From Neodontobutis hainanensis (lineage: Eukaryota > Chordata > Actinopteri > Gobiiformes > Odontobutidae): a DNA stretch of 64,000 bases. A program made the translations under genes and the position numbers. Within the stretch, counting starts at the first letter, position 1. Each line of letters begins with the position of its first letter. Of the stretch, positions 12,701 through 25,300 are shown piece after piece. The stretch is taken from NCBI GenBank assembly GCA_024349245.1, contig JALDNG010000041.1:2350001-2414000 (forward strand), written 5' to 3'. Under the pieces are notes generated by a model. That model was not told where the DNA came from. It made no database searches and saw only the letters and a list, made by a program, of their open reading frames with translations.

Positions 12701-15700
12701 TTGCAGAATGAACATTAGAATTCCTCATCAGGAAGTATGTCTGAAGTAGCATTATTTATCCAGCAACAAAATACACGGTTTATCTGCATATAATGTTGCG
12801 CAATATTTAGTGAATTTAAATTAGTGCTGGGATGTTTTATTTATAAAAAACACACTCTCGACAGACAAATTATCAACAGGGTATTACAATTAAGTTAATT
12901 AATCACTCACTCACAGATAACTGAATAATGCATTAGACAGTACGGACAGACATGACTGAATAAACCCTAAATATTAGGCACTAATTGTTCCTTATGCAGA
13001 AGAAGATGAACAGCTTTTTTATAGCAATGATTTGGATTCGTCTGAGCAGAAAAAGACAGGTGTTACTAATAACATTAATGGCGGCTCTGTGCCATAAAAT
13101 ATATCTTTAAGTCATGCCTTTGAAGCTCAATGCTGAATTCCAGAGGGCTGGTAATGACACATTTAAATGAATTCAGGCCATCATTAATGGTATTAGATTA
13201 CACTTCTGCTTTCCCTGTTACGGGTTGTCTGAATGTCTGCTCTGAAAAATGCCCTTGTAAAACGTAAAAGGTGGCTGGTTACTCCTTAATAAATGGCACA
13301 TTTGGACATAGATTTTAAAGCGTTGTGAATGGAGTCAAGTGACGGAATGTGAACTCGTAGAGCTACAGCAGACCGCAGTGTTTAAGGTTTATTAGGGTGT
13401 CTAACCCCCAAATGAGAAATCTGTGAAATGTGTCTGAGTAGTGTCCTGTGTAAACAAAGTTTTAATTGCTGTGTCACATTTCACCGGGCCAAACTTTGCA
13501 CAATAAAGTTTAAGTAAGCAAATGTAAAAGCTAAGTAAAACAGCAAAAATGGACAAATAAAAGAATTGTGGTCTTCAACAAGGAATATATGGTCTTACAT
13601 TTTTTTTTGTAAACTGGTTCTCCACAAGAAAATGTCTTTTAGGGACAAATTTACTAAAGCATTTAGCTCAGGAAAGGTGTGCACACAGGTGATTTTGCAT
13701 CTGCAAAAACTAGGGAGGGGAGTTTTTTAAATGAGACACCATAAACACATCAGAAAATCAACATTGCAATATTTGGCTTATATTTTACAATATTGCAAGC
13801 TTTGCTAATATTGCAGTGAACATACTGTACAGTATTATTTAGTCATTATCATTCGTTTTATTAATATTTGTATTAGCATATTTGTATTGCATATTTAATG
13901 AAGCTGAACCTAATTGCTAAATGCGGAGCATAGAGTTAAGTACTTGTGCCGACCCTGGCATCTCTGTGTAGTGTTTACGAGTCCTCCTTGTGTGTCTGTG
14001 GCCTCATTCATGTTGTGTATGAGTCTTAATTGCCAATTGGGATTAAATGTGACGGTGAATGGTTGTCTGTTAACACTACAAGTAAGTGCTGATTGTCTAT
14101 GTTGTGCCTATAAAGTGATAAATGCTATTTATTGATTTAATAAATTAGTTACTTTATCATTTCTATTTGGCTTTGTCATATTCTGTGTTGATAGTGATGA
14201 AAACTATATCTTTTTTTCTCTGTAGGGTTTTTCTTTTTAGGCTCAATAACTCTTTTTATTGCTTCTCTTGTTATGAGACTCTGTCTTTACAGTACACTCA
14301 CCAAAAAAGCTTCTCATCTTTTTGCTGTGTATACCGGTCGAATGCTTGTCCAACACCTTTAACTCAGCCTTGACAAGACTCTCACTGTTTTTCTTGTGCA
14401 ACACCTTCAAATACAACCAATGCTTTGGTGAGTTTCAGAATAAATACTATGTTTGCCCACATCAAAGATGTCTTCTAAATCTACCACATCTTCCAGTTTG
14501 ACCAGTTCCTGCTTCATACCTGCATTCAACCTTTCTCACTTCCTGTTGTCAATTAGTCTTTGAATATACAGCAGAGTGACAGCGGCCTTGACTGCGGCTA
14601 AATTTAATCGCATGGTGCAGTCTGTACGGTACTTTGTGGTCATGACCTAAACTCCTATGCACTCTCTGTTCTCCTTTGCTGTTGCCCAATTATTTATCCT
14701 TTTTCTTGATTTGGCCTTGCTGTCTCTTTTTTCCCCACGATGGAGTGACTTTCCTGCATCAGGTTGATGAGCATGAGTCACACAAATATAAAATATTCTA
14801 TTTTTATTAAGGCTCTATTGTGGGCTTGAGAAGACATTGTAGAAAAGTTGTAAAAGTTTGAGAAGTATTATAATTTTGAATGTAGGATAGTTATGCATGC
14901 TAATTATATTATTATGTTTTATGTTCTATTCTCAGAACGAGGTAACACCTTTACTTAACTTTATTATTGTTATCTGTGGTTGCGATTATTAGCTGTATTA
15001 GGTCTTACAAAAGCTGTGCAGACAGTGGACAAACCTCCTGCGCCAGTGATACATAAATCTTAATTCTTTTGTTGCACTTATTGCACATTACAGTGAATAA
15101 AAGCATCAGGCAGATTGCTAAAATGAAAATGTCAGTTTGTTTTGTCAGCCCACAAATGTGCTCCATTCAAAATGAGACAAGAGCACAATTATAGGATTGA
15201 TTACGAGAATGCGGGTGCAGCTAGCTCTTGTTGGTAGTTCCTCCAGCTGACTCGTGATGACTTTGATAATGCTATAGGCAGTGCTCCTGTGAGCCATCAA
15301 AGCAGCATGTGGTCAAGGTGAATGCAGGAGGAAGCGCTGGATGGCCGTTTGACTGTGACACAGAGTTTTTTTCCCTGATAATATAAACAGATTCATGTCA
15401 TCTGAGGCTGCTACAGACTAGTCTCATGATCATTTATGGTGAATCACATGGGTGTTTTAAGGTGTTGTGCTGTGCTCGAGCTGCCGTTGGAAATTAACAG
15501 ACAAACTGTAATTAATTTTCTTTTCTAGAGGGCATTCAGAAACATGCCTTCAACTGCTGCAAGTTTTTTTTTCTTTCTTTCTTTCTTTCTTGAAACTGTT
15601 GTAAAGCTGAGAGGAATACAAATCAGGGGAAATCCAGCAGAAAGACATTCTCGCTGGAATCAATCCTAGCTGGGGGTTAATGTTGTTCCAGAGAGCGTCT

Positions 15701-16357
15701 TAACCACACTGTCTCTGATAAATTTATGTGCATATTTAATTCTGAAATCATCTGTGCAAAACAGAAAACTAAATTGCACATGGATCCAAGAGAGTGGAGG
15801 GGTAATGTAATTAAATACTATACTGTATGTATCATTATGCATTAACAAAACTAACATATTGCTCACCTGCGAAATGCTTGGACTGATCTTTTAGTGTATT
15901 TAGTGTGTCACCACAATTACCAACGCAGAACGAGAAAGGAATAATAAAAAAAACTTGTGCATATCCATTATCAGCTCAATGGTTGGCTGCTGCAGCAGAG
16001 ATATGCGACCAACAAGTGGATTAGAGCAGCTATGCTTATGAGAAAATAATCAAAGATAATGGAATTAGCTGAAGAGAAAGCAAGTGAATTGGACATGACT
16101 TCAGGCACTGAGTTTAAACAAGAACAGAGTTTAAACAAAAGAACAGAACAAATCCCTGCCAAACCTAGGAGTGTGTCTCTGTCTGTTTTCTCTTAAGTTT
16201 TTTTTTTTTTTGGTTATAGCTTTGTGGTGTAGGTATGTACATACTGTGACAGGGTTTTTGATTGATAGTAACTGCTACCTTTCTTTTTGTGGCTCCATAA
16301 TTTGCCAAAATGTGTGTGTGTGTGTGTGTGCGTGCGTGCGTGCGTGTGTCTGTGTCT

Positions 16358-16388
<31 letters not shown>

Positions 16389-19300
16389 GGCTGGCAGAGG
16401 TCACAAGGTAATTGTCCGGTGAAAAAATGTTTGCCAAATGTGTGTATGAGCGCACAGGAGGGAGGGCTAACCTCTGGCTCCATCTGTCCACGTCTGGCTG
16501 TGAACTCATAATCTGGCCTGCGGAGACAAAGCCTCTTCACCACTTGCCACCTGCTTCAGGATACAGGTTAGCTTGAGGTTATTAACGCCATGGATTTGCA
16601 GCCATGTGCTCTCATTTATTCATGCTCCATGGATAATTCAGTGTCTATTTTAGGGAGCCGGTGTGCCTTCTAGTTTACCATTAAACATTGAATAAAGGCT
16701 TGTTTTGACACTTAAGGCATCCAGCTGATGTTTTAATAATCTCATTCAGGTTGGTTTCTACACTGTGCAGAGGGGCAGCTAAATATCTACAACAGCTGTG
16801 TATCTAGTTAAAAATGACCCAAGCCAAATGTTTTAAAGGATAGAACTAGCCCTTTTTCTGAGTTTAATATAGGGCTGATATAGGACAGGAGATGTAGACT
16901 ATAGTTTGCACAAAAATAGCTGCCAAACATGCCTAGTGGGGACCCATTGGCTTCAACCATATTTAGGGCCCCCTTTGGGGAGGTCTGGGGGAGGGTGGTC
17001 ATTATGTCTGCTACATATAGTTAGCATTTTCTTTGTACTAAAAAGAAAACACAGCTTTCTCTTGATGGAATGTGTTAAAGCAGAATAAACACACTTTGGC
17101 TGTTTGAAGATTATCACTGTCAGAGAAAAATAAAGTGGGCCAGATTGTGGTTATGAAAAAACGGAATAATTGCATAAATAATCGTAATGTTGGTAGAAAT
17201 AAATCGCAATTAGATTTTTTTCCTAAATTGTTCAGCCCCATTTTAATACTAACCGTAGCTCATGTATTCTGAAAGTGCTTGCACCCTTTTGAAGTAATAG
17301 GAATAGGAACATGGGCCACGGATGGTTTTATAATAATTGGAACGTGAATAGCACAACTCTAAATTCTGTTAAAGCCATTACTTACTCCCCAAGAACAGAG
17401 AAATTTGTTCTTGTTCTTGAGGTGGCACGGACAAAATGATGTGATTTTATTGTCGTAGTTCTGGTTAGAAGGTTCTTTTACCTTGTTCTTGACACATTGT
17501 CTGAGCAGAACTTGTGGTTGTACGAGAACTATTGTGTGATTGGTCAGAAATATGAAGTGGGCGTGGTTAATAAGGAAAAGTGTCAAGTATGGAAAGTCCT
17601 GGTCAGAACTAACTTTGTTTCTGTTCTTGCTACGTCAAGAACAAACACAACAGATTTATGTAAAATATATATATTTTTCCAGTTGTGGAAGTAACTCCAG
17701 ACACAATCTTCCGGTAAATGCAGAGGGTTGTGTCAGAAATGGCAGCTTCTCATGTGAACTACTTTGCTGTGGCAACCCCCAGATGGGCATAAGCCGAAAG
17801 GCAGAGGTTACAGTTGTGTACTACATACTGACTCTCTTCTTATGTTCCTCCTTGAAACAAGTAGCAATGAAGAGTTTCGCTAACGTGCATTTACAGTGTA
17901 GTTGCTAAGTGAGTCTAAATCACCTTTCTGATTATCACAAGTACCTCTTATGTTTCCCTTTGAGCTTAACACTGATTCCTTTGATGACCAGAGTGAGTGG
18001 CTAAATGGGTTTAACTTATGCCAAGATGTGACACACAGGCGGCTGTTTGAGCCGGACCACCACATTCATTTTGAGTTCAGGCATTAATACAGTTGACCCA
18101 CTGCTTTGTGTGTGTCCTCTTTGTCTCATGCAGCAAACTGATGGCATGTCTGTCGACACAGTGGAGCAGGCTCGTGTCCATGCAGAGGGAACAGGTGTCA
18201 CTGTGCAGGCAGCTAAGTGTGTTTCTGACCTGATAATGTGGGTGAAAATGGTCATTTCTTTCCACAGAGGGTTGAGCTAGAAATCCTTTTAAGGTTGGAT
18301 GAAAGGCATTAAACATTTACAAGACAAGGGCCACATGAGTCAATTAGGGTAAAATAAAGCAGGAAGTGAATAAAGAAGAGTGAATGAAGAAGCGTGACAC
18401 CTCTGTGAACACAGAAGGGTATTTTTCATGGGATCTTTTCAAAGAGAAATATTCATATTCAAGACAGTAGTGTGCTGCTGGTTTGAGAGAGTAAAGCCCT
18501 TTAGTAGACCATTGCATATTTTTTGTAATGCAAATTTATATATCTTTTTTCCGAAACGCAGTAGTAGCATTTCTACTCTGACAGTGTAAAGATGCTGAGA
18601 CCTCTGCTTATGAAGGTCACGTGAGGAAAGTGTATTTTATTCTCTGTGGCATTTGTGGTCCTTTGATACCTCGGCCCTCGGATGACAGTGGCTCCAAACT
18701 GACTTGACACCATCTAGCGGTACACCAATAAACGGACGGCCCAACAGAGCTTTTTGAACTTACCTTTGCTAAAATATAAAAATAATATATATTTACAGTA
18801 TGATATTTTCAAACTAGTCTTATTATTGTAAAAAAAATATATATACTTAAGCTGATTTATGTTGACACAGCAGTGGAAGAGCTTCTGCTACTAATCTGAT
18901 TTTAACAAAAAATTTAGCTCCATCTCAAATGTCTCCCAAAAAGCCTTTTCTGTGTCAACAAGTTTTGCTTGGCGCTGGTTGTTTCCTGTGACGCTGGCCT
19001 CTCACAGCCCTCTCTCCATCCTCCCCCTCTTCCTTCTTTACACTGTGTTGTGCTGGCTTTTCTCTCCTGCCTTGTTTTAATGGTTGCTCTCTCTGATTTT
19101 GAAGGTAGGGGCTGTCTGCATGCACGCTCCGTTTCTTGGCAAATAAAAAGTGGGGGTGTGTGGTTGCCAATCATGGCCTACTCCATCTCTTTATTCCTTA
19201 AGGGTTTGTCTTACAGGAGCAGCTTTCAGAAGCTTTAGTTCAAACAGAGGGAATGAATAATTAGCCTTCCAATTTTTGCCTGAATTGGGAAATAGGTCGC

Positions 19301-22300
19301 TGGCTGACACATGTCTCTAAAGGGAACAGCCAGTGAAGGAATGTGCTTTCACCTACTGAGGGACACACAAGCATTTGACTTTTTCCCCCTGCATGTCTGG
19401 CTTGGGCTGTTGAAAAAGTGAGTCACATGTAGAAGGCGCCAACTTTTTCCCCCAGAAAAAAAAAAGAAAACAGCAAGAAGTAGGAGGAGGGGCATGAAGA
19501 GTGGGTAGAAGAGGGAGGGTTCGGACAAGGCACAGATACATGTAGTTAGAGGGAAGAAGCGGGGGGTTGTGTGACGGGAATTCATGCTACAAAAAGAAGA
19601 AAAGAATTGGTTTGTTTGGAGGAAGAACATCTGCAGTTTCTCCTTGGCCGCTGTTAGAAATGCGCTTCATGGTTATACTAGCAACAACATGTGCTAAGAA
19701 GGGTGTTATTAAAGGAATTGCTCACTTCACACCACTTCGTCACATTTGCAGCCTGTGAGAATTGATCAGGCTGTTAGTATTGCAAATAAGACAAACCCTG
19801 CTGCGGGTGGAGGAACTTTTCCTTGAGGCAGTGGCAGATTCAAGGGAAATGAGAGTTGAGGGAAAAATTGCCTCAGTAGTGTTTACCAAATTTGATGGGA
19901 AAGACTGAGGATTTTTGATTTGCTTTCCTTTGCTTTTTGGACTTTTCTCCTCCCTTTGTGGGTTGTCAGGGCGTGTCCAGTGACCTCTTGACCCTGTGCC
20001 GTGTGAGTTTGTGTGTGCGTTACTCACAATGTTTAGGGGTGAAGTTTCCCAGCTGCACAGTGAAGGGGCGGGAGTGTACTTCTTTGCTCTGCGAGCTCTT
20101 GATTTGGAAAGCCAGGACACATGTTGAAATAATGAGAGCTTTGTTAGTAAGAAAGTAAAACAGTTGGACAGAGGAAGAAGAAGTTTCATTTAGGGACTTT
20201 GTACTGATATGGAGTGAAAAAGTGGAAGGACTAGTGTAGAAAGGTGGGGCATATTGAGTTGAAGGCAGAGGGAAGTTAGGTGAGGAAGCCAGTGAGAGAT
20301 ATTTATAGTTAGTGGCTATAGCTATAGCTTTAAGAAATCCCCCAAAACAAATAGACTGCTTATATTTAGAGCCTGCAACTTGTCACAAAAGCAGCACTGT
20401 TCATTTTAGATTCAATTCTTTTTTTATAATAAAATACTAGCTAACAGAATGCATATTTTTGTTGTTTGAGGAACAATTGCTGTGGATAAATTGTAGACTG
20501 ATATGTGAGTTATTCATGCCTCAGGCTAAAGTCTTGGTCATACATTTCATGGTAACCCTGCTCATATTCAGTACTTGAAACTCTATTTACACACAAGATT
20601 TATAAAGCAACACAAATGTACCAATGAAGTAATGGTACTTTTCTGAACCACAGCAATTTGTTCGCTTTGTTTAGAGTTCTAGTTGTTTGTGATTGGTGCA
20701 GTATGTTTATGCACACTCGTGTTGCTGTAAAGATATATGATAAACTTTATAAGACTATTTATATGTGTGTATTTTAAGCAGCTATGAATACATGTGGCAC
20801 TGCGTCTCCCTGCACCTTTAAAAACAGGATTAAATGGGATGAGTACTATTTTGTCTCCTTCCATCCTGCTGTTTGAAGCCGCGCCAGCTGCCTTTGATAT
20901 CTGCTCTTTGTGAGGCCTCTTAGCTTGCATCAAGTGACTGCAAAAGCCAAATTGATTTTTCCCCTGGCGTTTTTATCACCAGCATAGAAATGCTGATTTT
21001 GTTGAAGTAACCACACAATCAATGTTACCAGCACAACAATTCTCCTGTTGGGACCTACAGCTTTTAGTTCAGTAAGCAATTATCGAAATGTAACTTTTGG
21101 ACATTTTGTCATTGCGTGCTGTCTGGAGGCAGTAATGGACTGGGCTGTAACACGTGCCAGAGAAAGAGTCTACTCAGTGTACCTAGATGAAGTGTGATGG
21201 TTTATTCAGTCCTCAGTTCATTCTCACAGCCTGCTGTTAGAGCTGCTGGAGATAAACATCTTTGCTTTGTGATGCCTCAGAAGTAAATTCCCACAGCCCT
21301 TTTACTATAAGCTGTTCTTTCATCTGCATAGTCTCTTCAGCCCTAATCTTCTGTAACCACATTTTTGGCTCATATGGCAGAGGTCTAGAGAATTATGCTC
21401 AAAATCTGGTATAGTTAGAAGGTTTTTTTTGGGAAAGTAGAAATTATCATGTTTGAGTGTCAAAGTAAAATTATGTCAAAGTCCTTACGAAAATGCTAGT
21501 TTTGGTTTGGGTTGTTCTTCTTAAACCACCATGTCTTTTCAGATCAGCCCGGTCCAAAACTCATATCCAATTATAAATAAAGACACAACTTGAGACTAAA
21601 CATTAGAACCTCAAAAGTCACCTCTATCCACTTTATTTTTGAAACACATTTACACAAAACTTTGTTTGAGTTTGAGACTGTTTTGTTGGCTTATTACATC
21701 TAGATACTATCTTTTGTAAATTAGATACCATTATTAAAAAAAAAAAAAAAAAAAAATTAGATACCATTATTGGGTGCACGTGGCAGAGTGGTTAGCACTC
21801 CTGCCTTACAGCAAGAAGGTTGTGAGTTCAAAACCCGGCCGACTCAAATATTCTCGGCCGTCTCCGGTCTTTCTGTGAGGAGTCTGCATGTCCTCCACGT
21901 GTTACCGTGGGTTCTCTCTGGGTACTCCGGCTTCCTCCCACCGTCCAAAGACATGCATGTACAGGTTAATCGGCAACTCTAAAAAGTGTCCCTAGTGAAT
22001 GAATGTGAGAGTGAATGGTTGTCTGTCAATGTTTGTCTCTATATGTTAGCCCTGCGACTAACTGGCCACTGTCCAGGGTGTACCCCGTCTCAGGCCCAAA
22101 GCTGCTGGGATAGGCTCCAGTCACCCACGACCCCTAACGGGACAAAGCGGTAGAAAATGAAAAAAATGAATGAAAAAAGATACCATTATTATTATTTTAT
22201 CAAGATGAAGACATGACCAAATTAAACTTAATTGCATCACATGTGACCGTCCCATAACCTTCCAGTGTAAATGACACATTTTGCAGACCTTGTATGATTA

Positions 22301-25300
22301 TCTTTATATAGCTTGCACTTAAGTGAGTGAGCAGACATCTTTCTGATTGGCTGTGTTCTCGTAGCTGTGTGGAGTGTTCTGAGGAGCTCACCAGAGTGGC
22401 ATACTTCCTCTGCAGCATCATGAATGAATTGCTGCTTGGCCTCTGAAGTCTTTCTCCTCTCTAGACAGACATCATGAGGTGTGCTGTCAGCCCTCCCTCC
22501 CTCCCTCCTCCCCTCAGCACACCCCCCCGTCAGCACCCTCCAGTGGCAGTTAGGAAGCCCCGTGGAGCCTCTCAATGGCTGCCCTGCCTCCCACCTCCAC
22601 ACTCATTCACTTCTAATGAGCTGCTCAAGTGTCTGTGGCTTAACACGAGGGTCAACACCATAGAAATGAGTCCTTTTACACAGCTCAGTGCAGCACTTTG
22701 ACAAACACTACTTATGAGTGATATCATGCTTTTACACTTTAGAGCGTTGATATTTCATTTTAATGCACATCAATTAAATACTCTATCAAAGATGCGCTTT
22801 TCTCAGAAGCATTCATTAGAATTAATATCTTCCCTTGTAGCTTTATACGAGAATTTTCATTATCAAATGTTACAAAGCTAAAATAAATTAAGATTGCAGG
22901 TAGGGATTTATGTGACTATGTTCCTACAGTTACTTACAATGGCACTTTGTTTTGACAAATTTATCCTTCACTCAAAATATCAAGATCCCTCTGAGGTTTA
23001 AGAACATAAAAAGAACACAAGAATCACTTCAATTGTGTTCACTTTCCAGTTTTCCACCTCAAATGTTTATGAACAGAACCTTTAAAATTACATGGGCGGC
23101 TTCAAACATAGCTCAGTGGGTAATCGTATCTTATGATGCTAAAATAAATCAGGATGTAAGCTTCCAAATTAAGTTAAATATTTGTCAGCGTGAAAGCTTG
23201 TATACCACTGAGCTTATAGATCTGTTTTAAACTGTTTTATAAATATTAAAATGCTTTAAGTTTTTGAATATATTACTTGTGAACTGACTGTGGCCTGTTA
23301 TAATATTTTCATTGAGGCTGCCGTTTGGAGAACAGGAAGGAAGCAGCACCAGAGTGTCAGGCTGCACATATTAGTAACACCACACAGAAATACAAAACAA
23401 ATGAATATGCACTGAGCATTTTACATCATTTTATTTAATGCCATTATTATTATGGAAAATGTTTTCTGCCCAAAGTATGACTTAGGCCTGGACTTTTCAT
23501 ATGCCTATTCAATTGGACTGTATTTATTGTCAATATACTGTATGTTCTTACCATTTTCTCAATTTGAATCGTTTTATTTGAGCCCAACATCCCTTATGTT
23601 TTATGACGTGCACAAAAACATAAAATCTAGGTCTGTCTGCGCATAGACCACCAGCAGAGACGCTTAGAAACAAGTGTCAGCATTAATAGCAAACAATAAA
23701 TGCAACTCATTTTTACCACATTTGGTTATGCAAAGATATAGACTGTCAATATTACTTCCTGTGTGGGCAGACAGGATGGAAACACTTTGTACGTATTAGG
23801 GCAAAGTGATAACATCTCTTCTGCATTAATCCTGTGTTTGAAAGCTGTTATTATTATATGACAATGATGAGAATATGTATTGATATTGTATAACTGTGCA
23901 CTTTTAAGTCATACACATACTACCTGTGAGTACGCAATACATTGTATAAAACCAGAACTTTAAGGTAGTATAAACAAAGATTTGATTTAATGACAAGCTT
24001 TTCAATGAATTAAACAAGGAAATGTCAGTTGGGTCAAACTCAACGTCAAACTTTTGGAAACAAGCTTCCACTGATCGATATCAATTCAATCTTATTCTGC
24101 TTTGACTCGTGTTTGCATCATTCAATTTGTTTTGGCTTTTGATGTTTGCTGAAACTCAGGAGTGGCCAGATGTAATTGTTTCAGTGACAAAATGTTTTTC
24201 ATGACATGTGCATCCCAATTGTGGCGATGTGTCACATTTATTTCCTACAACTTTTAGAAAAGCTCTTGGCACTTTACCTGCATCCATCACAGGGCGTGTG
24301 TGTGTGGTGCAGGCGGGACTGTCACATTATTCAAGGCTGTGGGATAATTAACTCTGCTTCTTGCTGCTCAGTTGCTTGCTGTATTTTCTTGTCCAGGCTC
24401 GGTGAGAGGGTACAATACACAATGTAACTTTGTTTTCACCTTTAGAAGAAGTAGTTTTTTTTTTTTTTTTTTTTTACTGGAGTGCTCAACAGTACAAAAA
24501 AAAAAAAAACATGTAAAAAACTGAAATCAATATCCATTCAATCACTGTATATTTACATTCTACAATCACAGAACATTCCCTATGTATCCTCCAGTTATTC
24601 ATTTATTTCATTTACATTGGTTACTTTGGTGTTAGAAATCAAGTTATATGCTAATACATTATTTACACCTCTTTTCGGTTGACTGATTTTTCGAGCTGGA
24701 CCTCTATAGACCCCTGTTTGGCATTGTCTATGTATTAGAGCTGCATAATGTTAGGATTTTTTTTACTTTGGATTACGTTGATTAGTTTGGACACTATTTC
24801 ATTTTTCCTATTCATGCTGTCTTTTGTAACATCTACTATATTACTCATGTTGATATATTGTGTCTCTAAAACAGAAAAATTATGTCTATTACATAAAAAC
24901 ATACTATTGTTAATGGTGTCCCATGACCATCCAAATGAATGGTAAATATTCTTTATTGTTTAGCTCCAGTCCAGCTGACGTCCACAAACCCATAAAGTAC
25001 AGAATAATCTCATTTGTTGCTCTTATTGATAATAGGCCTTGCTAGATGCTCTGCAATGGCTCTAATTGCACCACTGCCTCTGAATTAGTTCAGTAAATAC
25101 CCTGTAAATTATAAATTACACTGTCAACACGCTGTTACAGTAATGACAAGTGGAATCAAGCTCAGCATCAGTCCAAATCAGAGCTGGACTGACTTGTGAG
25201 ATGCTTAATAAATGAAAAACTTATGCATCATTTTTCTTAACCAAATGAAAAGTAAATGAATTTGCTTTTCCCTGAGAAAGGCACTGGAAATGTAAGAGAA

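Noticed and set aside
19740..20189. 149-codon minus-strand open frame in intron 2
   Set aside because: Low-complexity Ser/Lys/Thr composition, no recognisable domain or splice partners.
22952..23230. Possible tRNA-like head (CATAGCTCAGTGGGTAATCG)
   Set aside because: It resembles an A box, but no B box or cloverleaf pairing follows at the right distance.
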